A stretch of 64,000 nucleotides of DNA from Bacteroidales bacterium (GTDB taxonomy: Bacteria; Bacteroidota; Bacteroidia; Bacteroidales; P3). The translations under genes and the position numbers were made by a program. This document shows positions 8,323 to 20,225 of the stretch, one piece after another; the stretch's first letter is position 1; each line of letters starts with the position of its first letter. The stretch lies in NCBI GenBank assembly GCA_017451385.1, contig JAFSPS010000014.1, forward strand, positions 20,288 through 84,287, in the 5' to 3' direction. The notes beneath the pieces are model-generated. The model worked only from the letters and a program-made list of their open reading frames with translations, was not told the DNA's origin and did no database searches.

Positions 8323-8364
8323 AAAAAGTGTTGAGTTATCAGCAGATAGCTCAACACTTTTTTT
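8323..8364. terminator. Rho-independent terminator, bidirectional
   Basis: GTGTTGAGTTATC (8328-8340) pairs with GATAGCTCAACAC (8345-8357) around a four-base loop, flanked by AAAAA on the left and TTTTTTT on the right. It serves the flavodoxin-like gene on the plus strand and the giant adhesin converging on the minus strand. Confidence 0.85.
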
Positions 8365-8441
8365 GTCTGAATGTCAAATCGAGAGTTGCTTTGCGAAGCA
8401 ACAAAGCAACAATCTCACACTTGGGGTGCTTTTTCTCTTGC

Positions 8442-11400
8442 CTACCGCACTATCAGCTTGCGTGCCACGGTCTCGTTGTCGCCGGTGTGGAGGATTATGG
8501 AGTATGTGCCTTTTGTATCTACGGTTATATAGTTGTCGCCACTGGCGGCAGGCATCTGCACGACGAGGCGACCCAGCATGTCGTATATCTCTATTGTGCC
8601 GTTGTCGTCAACGCCTGTGGCGCTGATGGTCACCAGATGTCCCACGGCGACGGGGTTAGGATAGACAGAGAGCGAGAGAGGTGCCGCCAGCGACTTGCCA
8701 GAATTGACGCAGATGGTGTCGGAGTGCATATAGCTGCCAGCCACTAACACCTCGGCAAAATAGCATCCACCGAGTGGCAGATAGCGCGTGCCGAGAGTGT
8801 CGGCATAATAATCGTTGGTGGCGCCGGGGATTTGCACATAGAGGCCGTAGGGGTGGTCGCAACGATACCAACGATAGCCACCATAGTCCACGCGCTTGGT
8901 GTCGGGGCCCATGGGATAGTGGTCCACCATCAGTAGGTTCTTCAGCTCGTAGCACTTAATTTTAGGACGCATATATTCGGGCGAGACGAAGAGGTGCAAC
9001 ACATCAAGGCTGTCGCAGCCCACGCTGTTGCCGCCCGGAATATTGTGCTTGAAGACGCCCGTAGTGTCGTGCACGGTGCCGTGCCATGAGAAAGGCAGTG
9101 CCGTGCGCATAGTGTCATCCCGCACAGTTGAATGGTTGAGCGTGAGATAGAGCGTTATGATGCTGTCGCAGCCGTTGGCGGCAACGGTCTTTACGCTGGG
9201 CAACGTGGTGGAATAGGCGTAGGTGATGCCATCTATCCATGTGTAGCTGTCGCATGCCGTCTGCCGGTCTATCCTATTGCTACCGTATCTTATAGTAAGA
9301 TGCAACATTACGGTGCTGTCGCAACCATTGGCAGCAACAAAGCGGTGCGTCAGGTCGCTACGACTGATGGTAACAGCCTGATGCTCGTACCACGAATAGC
9401 TGTCGCAGGCAGATGCCGAGGTGTCGCCATAGGTGTCGTGCTTGATAGTGATACGCATATAGACCGTGCTGTCGCAGCCCGCCGCACTCGTAAGACGCTG
9501 GCTCACAATGGTGTCGGAGACGAAAGTCATACCATTCCACCGGTAGCTGTTGCAAGCGGCAGCAGAAGTTGATGTCTGGGCAGTGTGATGCACTCTGACA
9601 GTAGTCTGCATGACGGTGTCGCAGCTGGCGAGGCTGAACAGCGTGTCATAGACAACAGTGTCGGCACGGAGCAGTCTCCCACGCCACGGCACATTGTCGC
9701 AGGTGACCACCTGCTGGAAGCCTTGCACAGTGTCTTTAATATCAATATATATTGTGCCTATATTGTCGCAGCCCGACGGGTTGGGCTCTCTCTGCGTCAA
9801 GACGGTGTCGGCGGTGATGACAAGGCCGTTCCACACATAGCTCTTGCAAGCGGTGAAGGCGGTAGTGTATGTTGTAGAGTGGTTTATCGTGAAATGTATG
9901 GTCACGATGCTGTCGCATTCTGCCGCATTGGTCAGCGTCTGCTGGATGCTGTCGCTGGAGTAGTAGGTGGTGCCGCCCCAAACGATGCTGTCGCATTCCG
10001 TCAGCGTGCTTTCGGACGACGAGGAGTGCTTTATGGACAGAATCAGCGTGATGACGCTGTCGCATCCGGCGGCATTGGTGGTCGTATGCTGCGTCGTAGT
10101 GCTGGAGAAATAGGTGATGCCGTCTATCCATAGCAGGCTGTCGCACGCCGTCTTGTTAATGTCGGCAAAGGAGCTATGATTCACCGTCAGATGCACCTCA
10201 TAGATGCTGTCGCACACGCCCATGCCCGAGACAGCGTAGCTGACCGTAGTATCAGCAACGAAGGTCTCGCCGTTCAACACATAACTGTCGCATGCCGATA
10301 CAGACTGTGGCACAACGATGGCGTGCTGTATGGCAACTATTATCGAGGCCATGCTGTCGCATCCTGCCGCATTGGTGCCGTTCTGCGTTATGGTGGTATC
10401 GACCGTGATGGTCTGCCCCTGCCATGTGTAGTTCTCGCATGCAGAGACACTGTCCACGCTGCTCGTAGCACTGTTTATGGTCAGGTGCAGCGACACGACG
10501 CTGTCGCATCCTGCGGCGTTGACATAGGTGTTCTGCACCATCGTGTCGGCATTATATAGGCTGCCATGCCATGCAAAACTGTCGCACACCGTGGCAGAGG
10601 TGTCACCAACAAGCGGTGCATTGACCGTGAGGGTGAGGAAGGTGATGCTGTCGCACCCCGCCCTGTTTTGCATCAATGCCGTACTGTCGCGATATACGGT
10701 GTCGGTATGGAATACGAGTGGCGTGCCGTTGAAGGTGTAGGTGGCACCAGCGCATACAGCATCGACAATCTGCACCGTGTCGGCAGTATTAAGTATGAAC
10801 GTAGCCGTCACACTGCTGTCGCACTGTCCTATCGCCGTAGTGAAATGCTTGGTGTCGGTAGTATTAGTGGTATAGGTTGTGCCGTTCCACTCTATGGATG
10901 AGCAGAATGTCTGAGGTTCTAAGATGCTGTCGCGGCTGTGGTTGACGGTAAGGTTAAGCAGCAGGAGGCTGTCGCCGCCGCAGCTGCTGGTGCCTATAGC
11001 CACGGGTTCCGCCGTCGTGGAGGCATAGCGCGTGCCGTAGGCCCAAACGAGGCTGTCGCACACCGCCGTGTCGAGGGCAGCAGGAGCGTAGGTGTCGCGC
11101 GGACGTATGTACCAATGGGTTATGATGGTGGTAGGCGTGCATCCAGTGCGATAGACCTGTTCGGTGGTGCTGATGGTGCTGCCGGGCATTGCCGCCGTCA
11201 CTTCGGCTGGGATGTCCACACGACGGGGGCCGATAATCAGTATGCTATCAATGCCGAAGCCGGCACCGCCACGGTTGACATGAGCAAAGCGGCATTGTGC
11301 TTCGGCACCTGCCGTAAGGCTGCTGAAGTCGGCAGGAGTCGATTCCATCAAATACCAATAATCATCAGTAATAAACTCGTTGCCGTCCGAGTTGAAGTGG

Positions 11401-13190
11401 AACAAAGGAGAGCTGTTGATGCGTGTGGTGTTGTCGGCATCGAAATTGAAGCACGAGAGTATCACCTCGTCGTAGAAGGTGGCGCCGTCCACATATACGG
11501 CATCACCATAGACCGCATTGGGACCACAGAACATATACAGCTTCATCGAGGTGCGCGAGGGGTCGGCAATGACGAAGCGCGGCGTGCTGGCAGTGCTGAT
11601 AAACTGCATCATGTATATCTGCTCCTGATCGGAGAGGACGGTGTTGCCGATAAGGTTCTCGGCTTCCGGAGGCCACGCTGCGAGCGGATATTCGAACAGC
11701 GTCAGTCCGCCAAGTGCCGACATCGTGCCGTAGTAGTTGGGGATATTGTATATGTCATATCCCGTCAGGGCGTTGAAGCCGCTGCCGTTGAGGGCTGCAT
11801 TGTCGTAGGACCAGCATGTGGGCGTGCCGTTGTCGAAGTCCTCATAGAGAAGGGTGTCCACCTCGCGCGTGACGTGGTAGCCCGTCTCACCCTGACAGAT
11901 GGTGTCGTAGCGTTCTATGGTGCGCGCTGCTGAGGGAGGCAGCACGGTGAGCGTCTTGACTACCACCGAGTCGCATCCGTGGCTGTCGGTGAGAGTGTCG
12001 TTGATGGTACCTCCTTCGCTGAAGGTAACACCACCCCATGTGTAGGGCAACTGCGCGCTGCCTATCACGTTGGTCGCCGTGGTCTGGCTGCTTTGGTGCA
12101 CCGTCAGCGTGAGCAGCCTGATGCTGTCGCCACCGCAACGATTGGTGCCTACCACCACGGGCTGTGCGCTTACCGAAGCGGTGCAGTTGCCATACTGCCA
12201 CACGAGGCTGTCGCAGACAGCGGTATCGAGCGCAGGGCCGTAGTTGGACGAGCCGTTGCCGATATACCATGTTGTGACCACTATCGTTGTGTCGTAGCCG
12301 TCAACGATGTACGTCTGCTCCGTCGTCAGCGACGTGCCAAGGCTGGCAAGCGTCACCTCGCTGGGGATATCCACACGGCGTGGACCCATGATGAGGATGC
12401 TGTCGATGCCGAAGCCGGCACCACCGCGGTTGACATGAGCAAAACGGCATTGTGCCTCGCTGCCCGCCGTGAGGGAGGCAAAGTCCGTAGGCTCAGATTC
12501 AAGGAGATACAGCTCATCGTCATTGACAAACTCGTTGCCATCTGAGTTGAAGTGGAAAAGCGTCGTATTGTTTATTCGTGAAGTGTTGTCGTTATCGAAA
12601 TTATAACAAGAGAGCAGCACCTCATCATGGAAGACAGAGCCATCCGTCCACCCTGGGTAACCATACGTCACATTGGGAGCGCAGAAGAAAAGAAGCGACA
12701 TGGTGGTACGGGAAGGGTCAGCGACGACAAAACGCGGCGTGGTTATCATGCTTATGAACTGCGATAGATAACTGTTCTGCGCTGGGGTAAGACTCTCAGG
12801 GGCAACATTCATCAAAGCCTCGGCATCTGTGGGCCATACCCCCAGAGGATATTCGAAGAGCGTCTGCGTGCCGATGGCAGAAACCGTACCATACTGCGCG
12901 TCGTTATATACATCATAACCCGTCAAGGCGTTGAAGCCACTGCCGTTCTGCTGCGCCGTGGTACGCGTCCACGACAAGGGCAGCCCGTTGTCAAAGGTCT
13001 CATAAAACAAGGTATCTATGGCACGAGTGATGTGATAGCCCGTCTCGCCGCGACACACCGTGTCAAGACGATAAACATAGCGACGACTAAGCTGTGCCGA
13101 TACTTCGACGGGGAAAAACGACGCCACAACAAAAGCAAATATCGCAAGGACAAAGAATGATATACTGCTGGAAAACTTATATTTTTTCAT
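8442..13190 (-). CDS. Giant repeat adhesin 1, T9SS type A sorting domain
   Basis: I start at the ATG at 13190 (MKKYKFSSS, 1582 residues), which opens a clear signal peptide ending near VSAQ. Two successive modules of about 250 residues follow (YETFDNG... and YEDFDNG..., each with FAHVNRGGAGFGIDSI and GPRRVDIP), which resemble cleaved-adhesin/MAM-like jelly rolls. Then comes a long array of repeats of about 50 residues with the pattern CDSYxW...GCDSxxxLxLTI. A domain containing HYPMGPDTKRVDYGGYRW precedes the C-terminus, which is a type A T9SS sorting domain (SVYPNPV, YDMLGRLV, KLIVR end). Export across the outer membrane by a T9SS and surface attachment are expected. It is one of four paralogs in the window. 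Confidence 0.9.
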   Translation of the reverse strand: MKKYKFSSSISFFVLAIFAFVVASFFPVEVSAQLSRRYVYRLDTVCRGETGYHITRAIDTLFYETFDNGLPLSWTRTTAQQNGSGFNALTGYDVYNDAQYGTVSAIGTQTLFEYPLGVWPTDAEALMNVAPESLTPAQNSYLSQFISMITTPRFVVADPSRTTMSLLFFCAPNVTYGYPGWTDGSVFHDEVLLSCYNFDNDNTSRINNTTLFHFNSDGNEFVNDDELYLLESEPTDFASLTAGSEAQCRFAHVNRGGAGFGIDSILIMGPRRVDIPSEVTLASLGTSLTTEQTYIVDGYDTTIVVTTWYIGNGSSNYGPALDTAVCDSLVWQYGNCTASVSAQPVVVGTNRCGGDSIRLLTLTVHQSSQTTATNVIGSAQLPYTWGGVTFSEGGTINDTLTDSHGCDSVVVKTLTVLPPSAARTIERYDTICQGETGYHVTREVDTLLYEDFDNGTPTCWSYDNAALNGSGFNALTGYDIYNIPNYYGTMSALGGLTLFEYPLAAWPPEAENLIGNTVLSDQEQIYMMQFISTASTPRFVIADPSRTSMKLYMFCGPNAVYGDAVYVDGATFYDEVILSCFNFDADNTTRINSSPLFHFNSDGNEFITDDYWYLMESTPADFSSLTAGAEAQCRFAHVNRGGAGFGIDSILIIGPRRVDIPAEVTAAMPGSTISTTEQVYRTGCTPTTIITHWYIRPRDTYAPAALDTAVCDSLVWAYGTRYASTTAEPVAIGTSSCGGDSLLLLNLTVNHSRDSILEPQTFCSSIEWNGTTYTTNTTDTKHFTTAIGQCDSSVTATFILNTADTVQIVDAVCAGATYTFNGTPLVFHTDTVYRDSTALMQNRAGCDSITFLTLTVNAPLVGDTSATVCDSFAWHGSLYNADTMVQNTYVNAAGCDSVVSLHLTINSATSSVDSVSACENYTWQGQTITVDTTITQNGTNAAGCDSMASIIVAIQHAIVVPQSVSACDSYVLNGETFVADTTVSYAVSGMGVCDSIYEVHLTVNHSSFADINKTACDSLLWIDGITYFSSTTTQHTTTNAAGCDSVITLILSIKHSSSSESTLTECDSIVWGGTTYYSSDSIQQTLTNAAECDSIVTIHFTINHSTTYTTAFTACKSYVWNGLVITADTVLTQREPNPSGCDNIGTIYIDIKDTVQGFQQVVTCDNVPWRGRLLRADTVVYDTLFSLASCDTVMQTTVRVHHTAQTSTSAAACNSYRWNGMTFVSDTIVSQRLTSAAGCDSTVYMRITIKHDTYGDTSASACDSYSWYEHQAVTISRSDLTHRFVAANGCDSTVMLHLTIRYGSNRIDRQTACDSYTWIDGITYAYSTTLPSVKTVAANGCDSIITLYLTLNHSTVRDDTMRTALPFSWHGTVHDTTGVFKHNIPGGNSVGCDSLDVLHLFVSPEYMRPKIKCYELKNLLMVDHYPMGPDTKRVDYGGYRWYRCDHPYGLYVQIPGATNDYYADTLGTRYLPLGGCYFAEVLVAGSYMHSDTICVNSGKSLAAPLSLSVYPNPVAVGHLVTISATGVDDNGTIEIYDMLGRLVVQMPAASGDNYITVDTKGTYSIILHTGDNETVARKLIVR

Positions 13191-13240
13191 CTTTTCGGAT
13201 GCTTTTTTATTCAACAATTCGTTTGTTTTTTTTCATATTT

Positions 13241-13363
13241 CTCACAATTCACTTCTCACTATTCACCATTCACAATTCACTTCTCACCATTCACAATTCA
13301 CAATTCACAATTCACTATTCACAATTCACTATTCACAATTCACTATTCACAATTCACTTCTCA
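13241..13363. repeat. Tandem short repeat, ATTCACAATTCAC type
   Basis: About 120 bases built from variants of ATTCACAATTCACT and TTCTCACT, placed between the outer-membrane barrel gene and the start of adhesin 1. The same words recur singly at about 41085-41118 and 45031-45055, also next to gene starts. It is non-coding and slippage-prone. Confidence 0.8.
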
Positions 13364-14308
13364 CTACAACCATCTGTCACGCAAACCGGTTATCTTGTAG
13401 GGGTTGACCCACTGCAGGCGGTCGCCGAAGTTGAGGTCGTACTTCAGCCGCACACCCATGCTGAGATAGCGCAACGACGAGATGGCGCTACTCTCAAGGC
13501 AATGGTTATACTTCAACTCTTTGTCCACCAGCTCCACCATGCTGCCGTCGCCACTGCCCTTGATGCTGTTGAGACCAAAATCGACGAAGAACGAGACCAT
13601 CAGATGGTTCTCGTTGCTTACGGCGTAGCGGTAGCCCACTTCAAGTGCCGCTGCCACCGTCAGCCAGTTGGATTCGACATCATATTTGCCATCGCGCGCC
13701 GGAATCTTCCTATATTCTATCGGCATTGGGAGCGTCACGCCCATGCCGTCAACCTCCTCGCCAAAACTCAGCATAGCCTCGCCATATTCATATTTGGCTG
13801 ATGCCGAGACTGGAAACAGCAGTCGCACTCCTGCCTCCATGAAGAAATGGTCTTTCTGATACAACGCCATGACAGGCAGCGTGAGATAGGTCACGCTGTA
13901 GTCTTCGCGCGCATTAGCCGAATAGGTGATGACATGGCTTAGGCGTTTCTCGCTACCATCGTTGCCGAAAACAGGCATCTCTCCCATTCCCTTGGTCTCC
14001 AGCTCGTCGAACTTCACCGTGCTGCCGCCATAGGTCACGCCCAGAGCAGCATGAATACCCCAAAAAGAGGTGAAAAGGTGAGTGTAGCCCAGCTCAAGAT
14101 GCCCTCCAATGCCGGGCACCGTGGGGTTGAAGATGTTTCCGTTGGCCATCATCTCATGAACTCCTACACCTATTGTGGCGGTAAAATTGGACACTCGCTG
14201 CAAGCGCAACATGCCACGCTGTTTCAACGGCACACGCTCATAGCCCTGCCCTTGTACGCCTACCACGGCACCAAAAAGCAATAAGGTAATTAGTAATACT
14301 TTTCTCAT
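13364..14308 (-). CDS. Outer-membrane beta-barrel protein
   Basis: The ATG at 14308 gives 314 residues starting MRKVLLITLLLFGAVVGVQG, a standard signal peptide; the longer open frame upstream would put the signal 68 residues inside. The mature part alternates glycines and aromatics in amphipathic strands (ATIGVGVHEM, HLELGYTHLF, AALGVTYGG) and ends in LNFGDRLQWVNPYKITGLRDRW. This is the pattern of outer-membrane barrel proteins of the PorT/OmpA-barrel type common in Bacteroidota. It lies directly upstream of adhesin 1 on the same strand, separated by the short-repeat tract. A role with the adhesin is possible but not shown. Confidence 0.7.
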   Translation of the reverse strand: MRKVLLITLLLFGAVVGVQGQGYERVPLKQRGMLRLQRVSNFTATIGVGVHEMMANGNIFNPTVPGIGGHLELGYTHLFTSFWGIHAALGVTYGGSTVKFDELETKGMGEMPVFGNDGSEKRLSHVITYSANAREDYSVTYLTLPVMALYQKDHFFMEAGVRLLFPVSASAKYEYGEAMLSFGEEVDGMGVTLPMPIEYRKIPARDGKYDVESNWLTVAAALEVGYRYAVSNENHLMVSFFVDFGLNSIKGSGDGSMVELVDKELKYNHCLESSAISSLRYLSMGVRLKYDLNFGDRLQWVNPYKITGLRDRWL

Positions 14309-14331
14309 TAGCAGTATTTTATTCTGGTTTC

Positions 14332-14382
14332 TATAAACAGGGGTTATATGCAACCCCACAGGGGTGAATATTCTAACCAACC
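14332..14382 (-). promoter_or_regulatory. Conserved GC-rich double-hairpin element, copy 1
   Basis: Read on the minus strand, this leader has CACCCCTGTGGGGTT followed at once by GCATATAACCCC. The central GGGG can pair with the CCCC on its left (loop TGT) or with the CCCC on its right (loop including GCATAT), giving two mutually exclusive hairpins. A second copy with changed bases lies at 55391-55425. It sits just ahead of the barrel gene start at 14308. Confidence 0.45.
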
Positions 14383-14537
14383 GTTTTCTTTGCACTTCAT
14401 TGTTGTTCTCCGTTGCCGAGGGAGTCACCACACCGTTCTCTTCACCTTTTCGCCACTCGTACATCACATCAATAAAAGAAACCGAATGTCCCACACCATA
14501 GCGCAAGACCACATGTGGGACATTCGACTTTTATCGG

Positions 14538-17843
<3,306 letters not shown>

Positions 17844-17905
17844 TTTATGTCTTATTACATTATTATACAACAACTTATTCGTTATGATACAATCACACGA
17901 AACTG

Positions 17906-17913
17906 CAAAAATA
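17906..17913 (-). promoter_or_regulatory. -7 promoter box of secA
   Basis: On the minus strand 17913-17906 reads TATTTTTG, a match to TAnnTTTG, about 65 bases ahead of the secA ATG. I see no clear -33 TTTG at the right distance. Confidence 0.4.
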
Positions 17914-18032
17914 ATAAAAATCAAAAAAATAGACAACATCAACTTCAATCTACATTTTCCGTAATTTGCGTTTTACCTCCTCCGGCCCTTTCGCCACTTT
18001 GTATTCGTCATTCTTCAAACGGCTGCCAGAAC

Positions 18033-18165
18033 ATTTCGTTGTCGTCACTAAGCAACCTCCGTAAGCACCAAAGCAACCCTTCGTTAATTTCGTTCCTTTC
18101 GTGGTCGCTATCCTGCAATCAAAAGACTGTGTGGTAAAACTTTCGTCCCTTTCGCGTTCGCCACG
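18033..18165. repeat. Dispersed ACGAA-rich intergenic repeat, diverged copies
   Basis: The minus strand of this gene-free stretch reads CGACCACGAAAGGAACGAAA followed by TTAACGAAGGGTTGCTTTGG, clearly related to the four tandem units at 23036-23320. It fills the gap between secA and the symporter gene. No coding potential seen. Confidence 0.55.
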
Positions 18166-18176
18166 CTGTGGTTCGA

Positions 18177-18208
18177 TTTGAGTTTTTGCAATCTATGTCG
18201 TACCTTTG
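18177..18208 (+). promoter_or_regulatory. Promoter of the symporter gene at 18221
   Basis: TTTG at 18177-18180 and TACCTTTG at 18201-18208 with a 20-base spacer fit the Bacteroides -33/-7 consensus. The predicted start of transcription falls only a few bases before the ATG at 18221, so the mRNA would have an extremely short leader. Confidence 0.7.
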
Positions 18209-18220
18209 CAGGCGTTTTTT

Positions 18221-19732
18221 ATGACGCTCACTGCCGTACATATCATTGGTATCCTGCTCACTGTGGGGTTGCTGGTAGCCATAGGGCTGCTGTCAGGCCG
18301 CGGCGTGAAAGACGCACGCAGCTTCGCCATAGGCGGCAAGGCCAACAGCTGGATGGTGTGTGGCATCATCATGGGCACCCTCGTAGGCGGACAATCGACC
18401 ATAGGCACCGCGCAGATGGCCTTCTGCTATGGTCTCTCGGCATGGTGGTTCACCATCGGCGCCGCTCTGGGCAGCGCAGTGCTGGGGCTTGTCTATGTGG
18501 TACCCCTCCGCCGCAGCGGCTGCGTGACGCTGGCCGAAATCGTTGCAAAAGAATATGGGCACAAGGCCGAGACCATAGGGTCGCTGCTCTGCATGATGGG
18601 CATCTTCATCAGCATAGTGTCGCAGGTGCTGGCTTCGTCGGCCATGCTCACCACCCTATTCCGAATGCCGACGCTGTGGGGGTCCATCCTCTCGGTGCTG
18701 CTTATCGTCATCTTCATATTCTTCGGCGGCATACGCAGCGCCGGGCTTGGCGGCATACTGAAAGTGGTGCTGCTCTATGTAGCCTCCATCACCTCGGCAG
18801 TAATAGTATTTGGGCTGACGGGGGGGCTTGACGGTGTATGGCACGACCTCTCGCTACTATTCCAGCAGCCACAGGTGGCAGAAAACAATGGCATTGCCGA
18901 CGCCTGTGGACTGCATGACCGCTACGGCAACATAGTAGGACGCGGGGTGCTGAAAGATGTAGGGTCGGGGTTGTCGCTCCTGCTGGGAGTACTTGCCACG
19001 CAGACCTACGCGCAAGGCATCTGGGCGGCACGTGGCTACCGTCAGGCACGGCGCGGTGCGCTGCTCTCCGCCCTGCTTGTACCTATCATCGGCGCGGCTT
19101 GCACGCTGGTAGGCCTCTATATGCGCGGGCACTATATCACCGCCGACGAGCAGACCGCCATACTCGCTGCCGGCGAGAGCATCCCCGACGGCATCCGCAT
19201 CATCAACAACACCGCCGAGGTGTTCCCCCGCTTTATCCTCGACTGCTGTCCGCCGTGGATTGGCGGCATAGTGATAGGTACACTCTTCGTGACGGTGCTT
19301 GGCGGCGGCAGCGGGCTGACCTTGGGGGCGGTAACCATCCTTGTGCATAACGTAGTCAACAACATACGCCGTCCCAACGGCAAAGGCTGGGGCGAGGCAA
19401 GTCGGCTCTACCGTGCCGGCATAGTAATCATTGCATCGGCAGCCCTTGCCGTGTCGTTGGCAAGCCACCGCACCCTCATCAACGACCTCGGCTTCCTATC
19501 CCTCGGCCTACGAGCCACAGCACTGCTTCTGCCGATAACGACAGCCCTCTTCATGCACGGACAGATAAGCCGACAAGCAGCTATCACGGCCATGATTGCC
19601 GGCACTGCCATGATGATGGTGGCAGCACTGATGAAAATGCCAACCGACCCTATATTCTACGGCATGGGAGCAGAGATATTGATTGCGGCTGGCGACATGA
19701 TGATAAAAAATATCAAAAGGCATAGGGTTTGA
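18221..19732 (+). CDS. Sodium:solute symporter family (SSS) permease
   Basis: 503 residues from the ATG at 18221; a TTG 15 bases upstream lies inside the -7 box and is rejected. The N-terminal block GRGVKDARSFAIGGKANSWM with IIMGTLVGGQSTIGTAQMA is the typical SSS core, and about 13 hydrophobic segments follow, including the LGGGSGLTLGAVTILVHNVV stretch. It should couple inward sodium flow to uptake of an organic solute such as a sugar, amino acid or pantothenate-like molecule. The substrate cannot be told from sequence. It has its own promoter, and the tRNA-Asp promoter lies downstream. Confidence 0.85.
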   Translation: MTLTAVHIIGILLTVGLLVAIGLLSGRGVKDARSFAIGGKANSWMVCGIIMGTLVGGQSTIGTAQMAFCYGLSAWWFTIGAALGSAVLGLVYVVPLRRSGCVTLAEIVAKEYGHKAETIGSLLCMMGIFISIVSQVLASSAMLTTLFRMPTLWGSILSVLLIVIFIFFGGIRSAGLGGILKVVLLYVASITSAVIVFGLTGGLDGVWHDLSLLFQQPQVAENNGIADACGLHDRYGNIVGRGVLKDVGSGLSLLLGVLATQTYAQGIWAARGYRQARRGALLSALLVPIIGAACTLVGLYMRGHYITADEQTAILAAGESIPDGIRIINNTAEVFPRFILDCCPPWIGGIVIGTLFVTVLGGGSGLTLGAVTILVHNVVNNIRRPNGKGWGEASRLYRAGIVIIASAALAVSLASHRTLINDLGFLSLGLRATALLLPITTALFMHGQISRQAAITAMIAGTAMMMVAALMKMPTDPIFYGMGAEILIAAGDMMIKNIKRHRV

Positions 19733-19778
19733 TTTTCAACAAAATACATCACGTACAACAATATAAGGCAAAAAATAA

Positions 19779-19809
19779 TTTGTCATATTAAAAAAAATGC
19801 GTACCTTTG
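19779..19809 (+). promoter_or_regulatory. Promoter of tRNA-Asp
   Basis: TTTG at 19779-19782 and TACCTTTG at 19802-19809 with a 19-base spacer are a near-perfect match to the Bacteroides promoter consensus. It lies about 60 bases before the tRNA. Confidence 0.75.
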
Positions 19810-19871
19810 CAATCGCATTTGAGGAACGAAACTGATGTTTCGAGAGTTCTAAGAGATAACAGATGCAAAAC

Positions 19872-19949
19872 GGTTCGGTAGTTCAGTTTGGTTAGAATAC
19901 ATGCCTGTCACGCATGGGGTCGCGAGTTCGAGTCTCGTCCGGACCGCCA
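19872..19949 (+). tRNA. tRNA-Asp (GTC), CCA encoded
   Basis: A full cloverleaf: acceptor arm GGTTCGG (19872-19878) pairs with CCGGACC (19939-19945), G discriminator, CCA at 19947-19949. The anticodon loop has GTC at 19907-19909 (CTGTCAC), and the T-loop is GTTCGAGTC. GTC decodes the Asp codons GAC and GAT. It has its own promoter upstream and a terminator hairpin directly after. Confidence 0.97.
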
Positions 19950-19960
19950 AACAAAAAGAA

Positions 19961-19993
19961 AGCAATCAGTCAAACAACTGGTTGCTTTTTTTT
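19961..19993 (+). terminator. Terminator after tRNA-Asp
   Basis: AGCAATCAG (19961-19969) pairs with CTGGTTGCT (19978-19986) around an eight-base loop and is followed by a run of nine or more T. It is a classic rho-independent terminator, 11 bases after the CCA end. Confidence 0.85.
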
Positions 19994-20026
19994 TGCATCT
20001 GATTACTCGTTAGACAACGACTGTAA

Positions 20027-20164
20027 TCCGAAAAAAAACTGAGCCAAACAAGAAATAAAAGAACAAAAATGAAAAAGATTGGTAATATGCTGTCCTCACT
20101 GAAAATGAAAGGGCTTATTAAATCAACAGGAAACGAGAAATGGTTTTTTATTGTTCAGATTTAG
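20027..20164 (+). pseudogene. Possible gene relic with winged-helix-like end, next to tRNA-Asp
   Basis: An open stretch of 45 codons with an internal ATG at 20069 (31 codons from there) ends at 20164. The words NMLSSLKMKGLIKSTGNEK resemble the recognition helix and wing of a winged-helix domain (pattern L..LK..GLI...G). It has no obvious promoter and lies just after a tRNA gene, a usual integration site, so it may be the remnant of an inserted element. It is very short and could be chance. Confidence 0.2.
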
Positions 20165-20225
20165 GTTTAAGCTATTCTCTACTTTTGCGTTTCATCAAGA
20201 TGAAAAGTTTGTATTTCTACGCGCT

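Noticed and set aside
10938-11933. 331-codon plus-strand frame and others of 100-250 codons inside the adhesin genes
   Set aside because: They are antisense to the repeat-coding frames, carry no signal peptides or motifs, and repeat periodically with the adhesin repeats.
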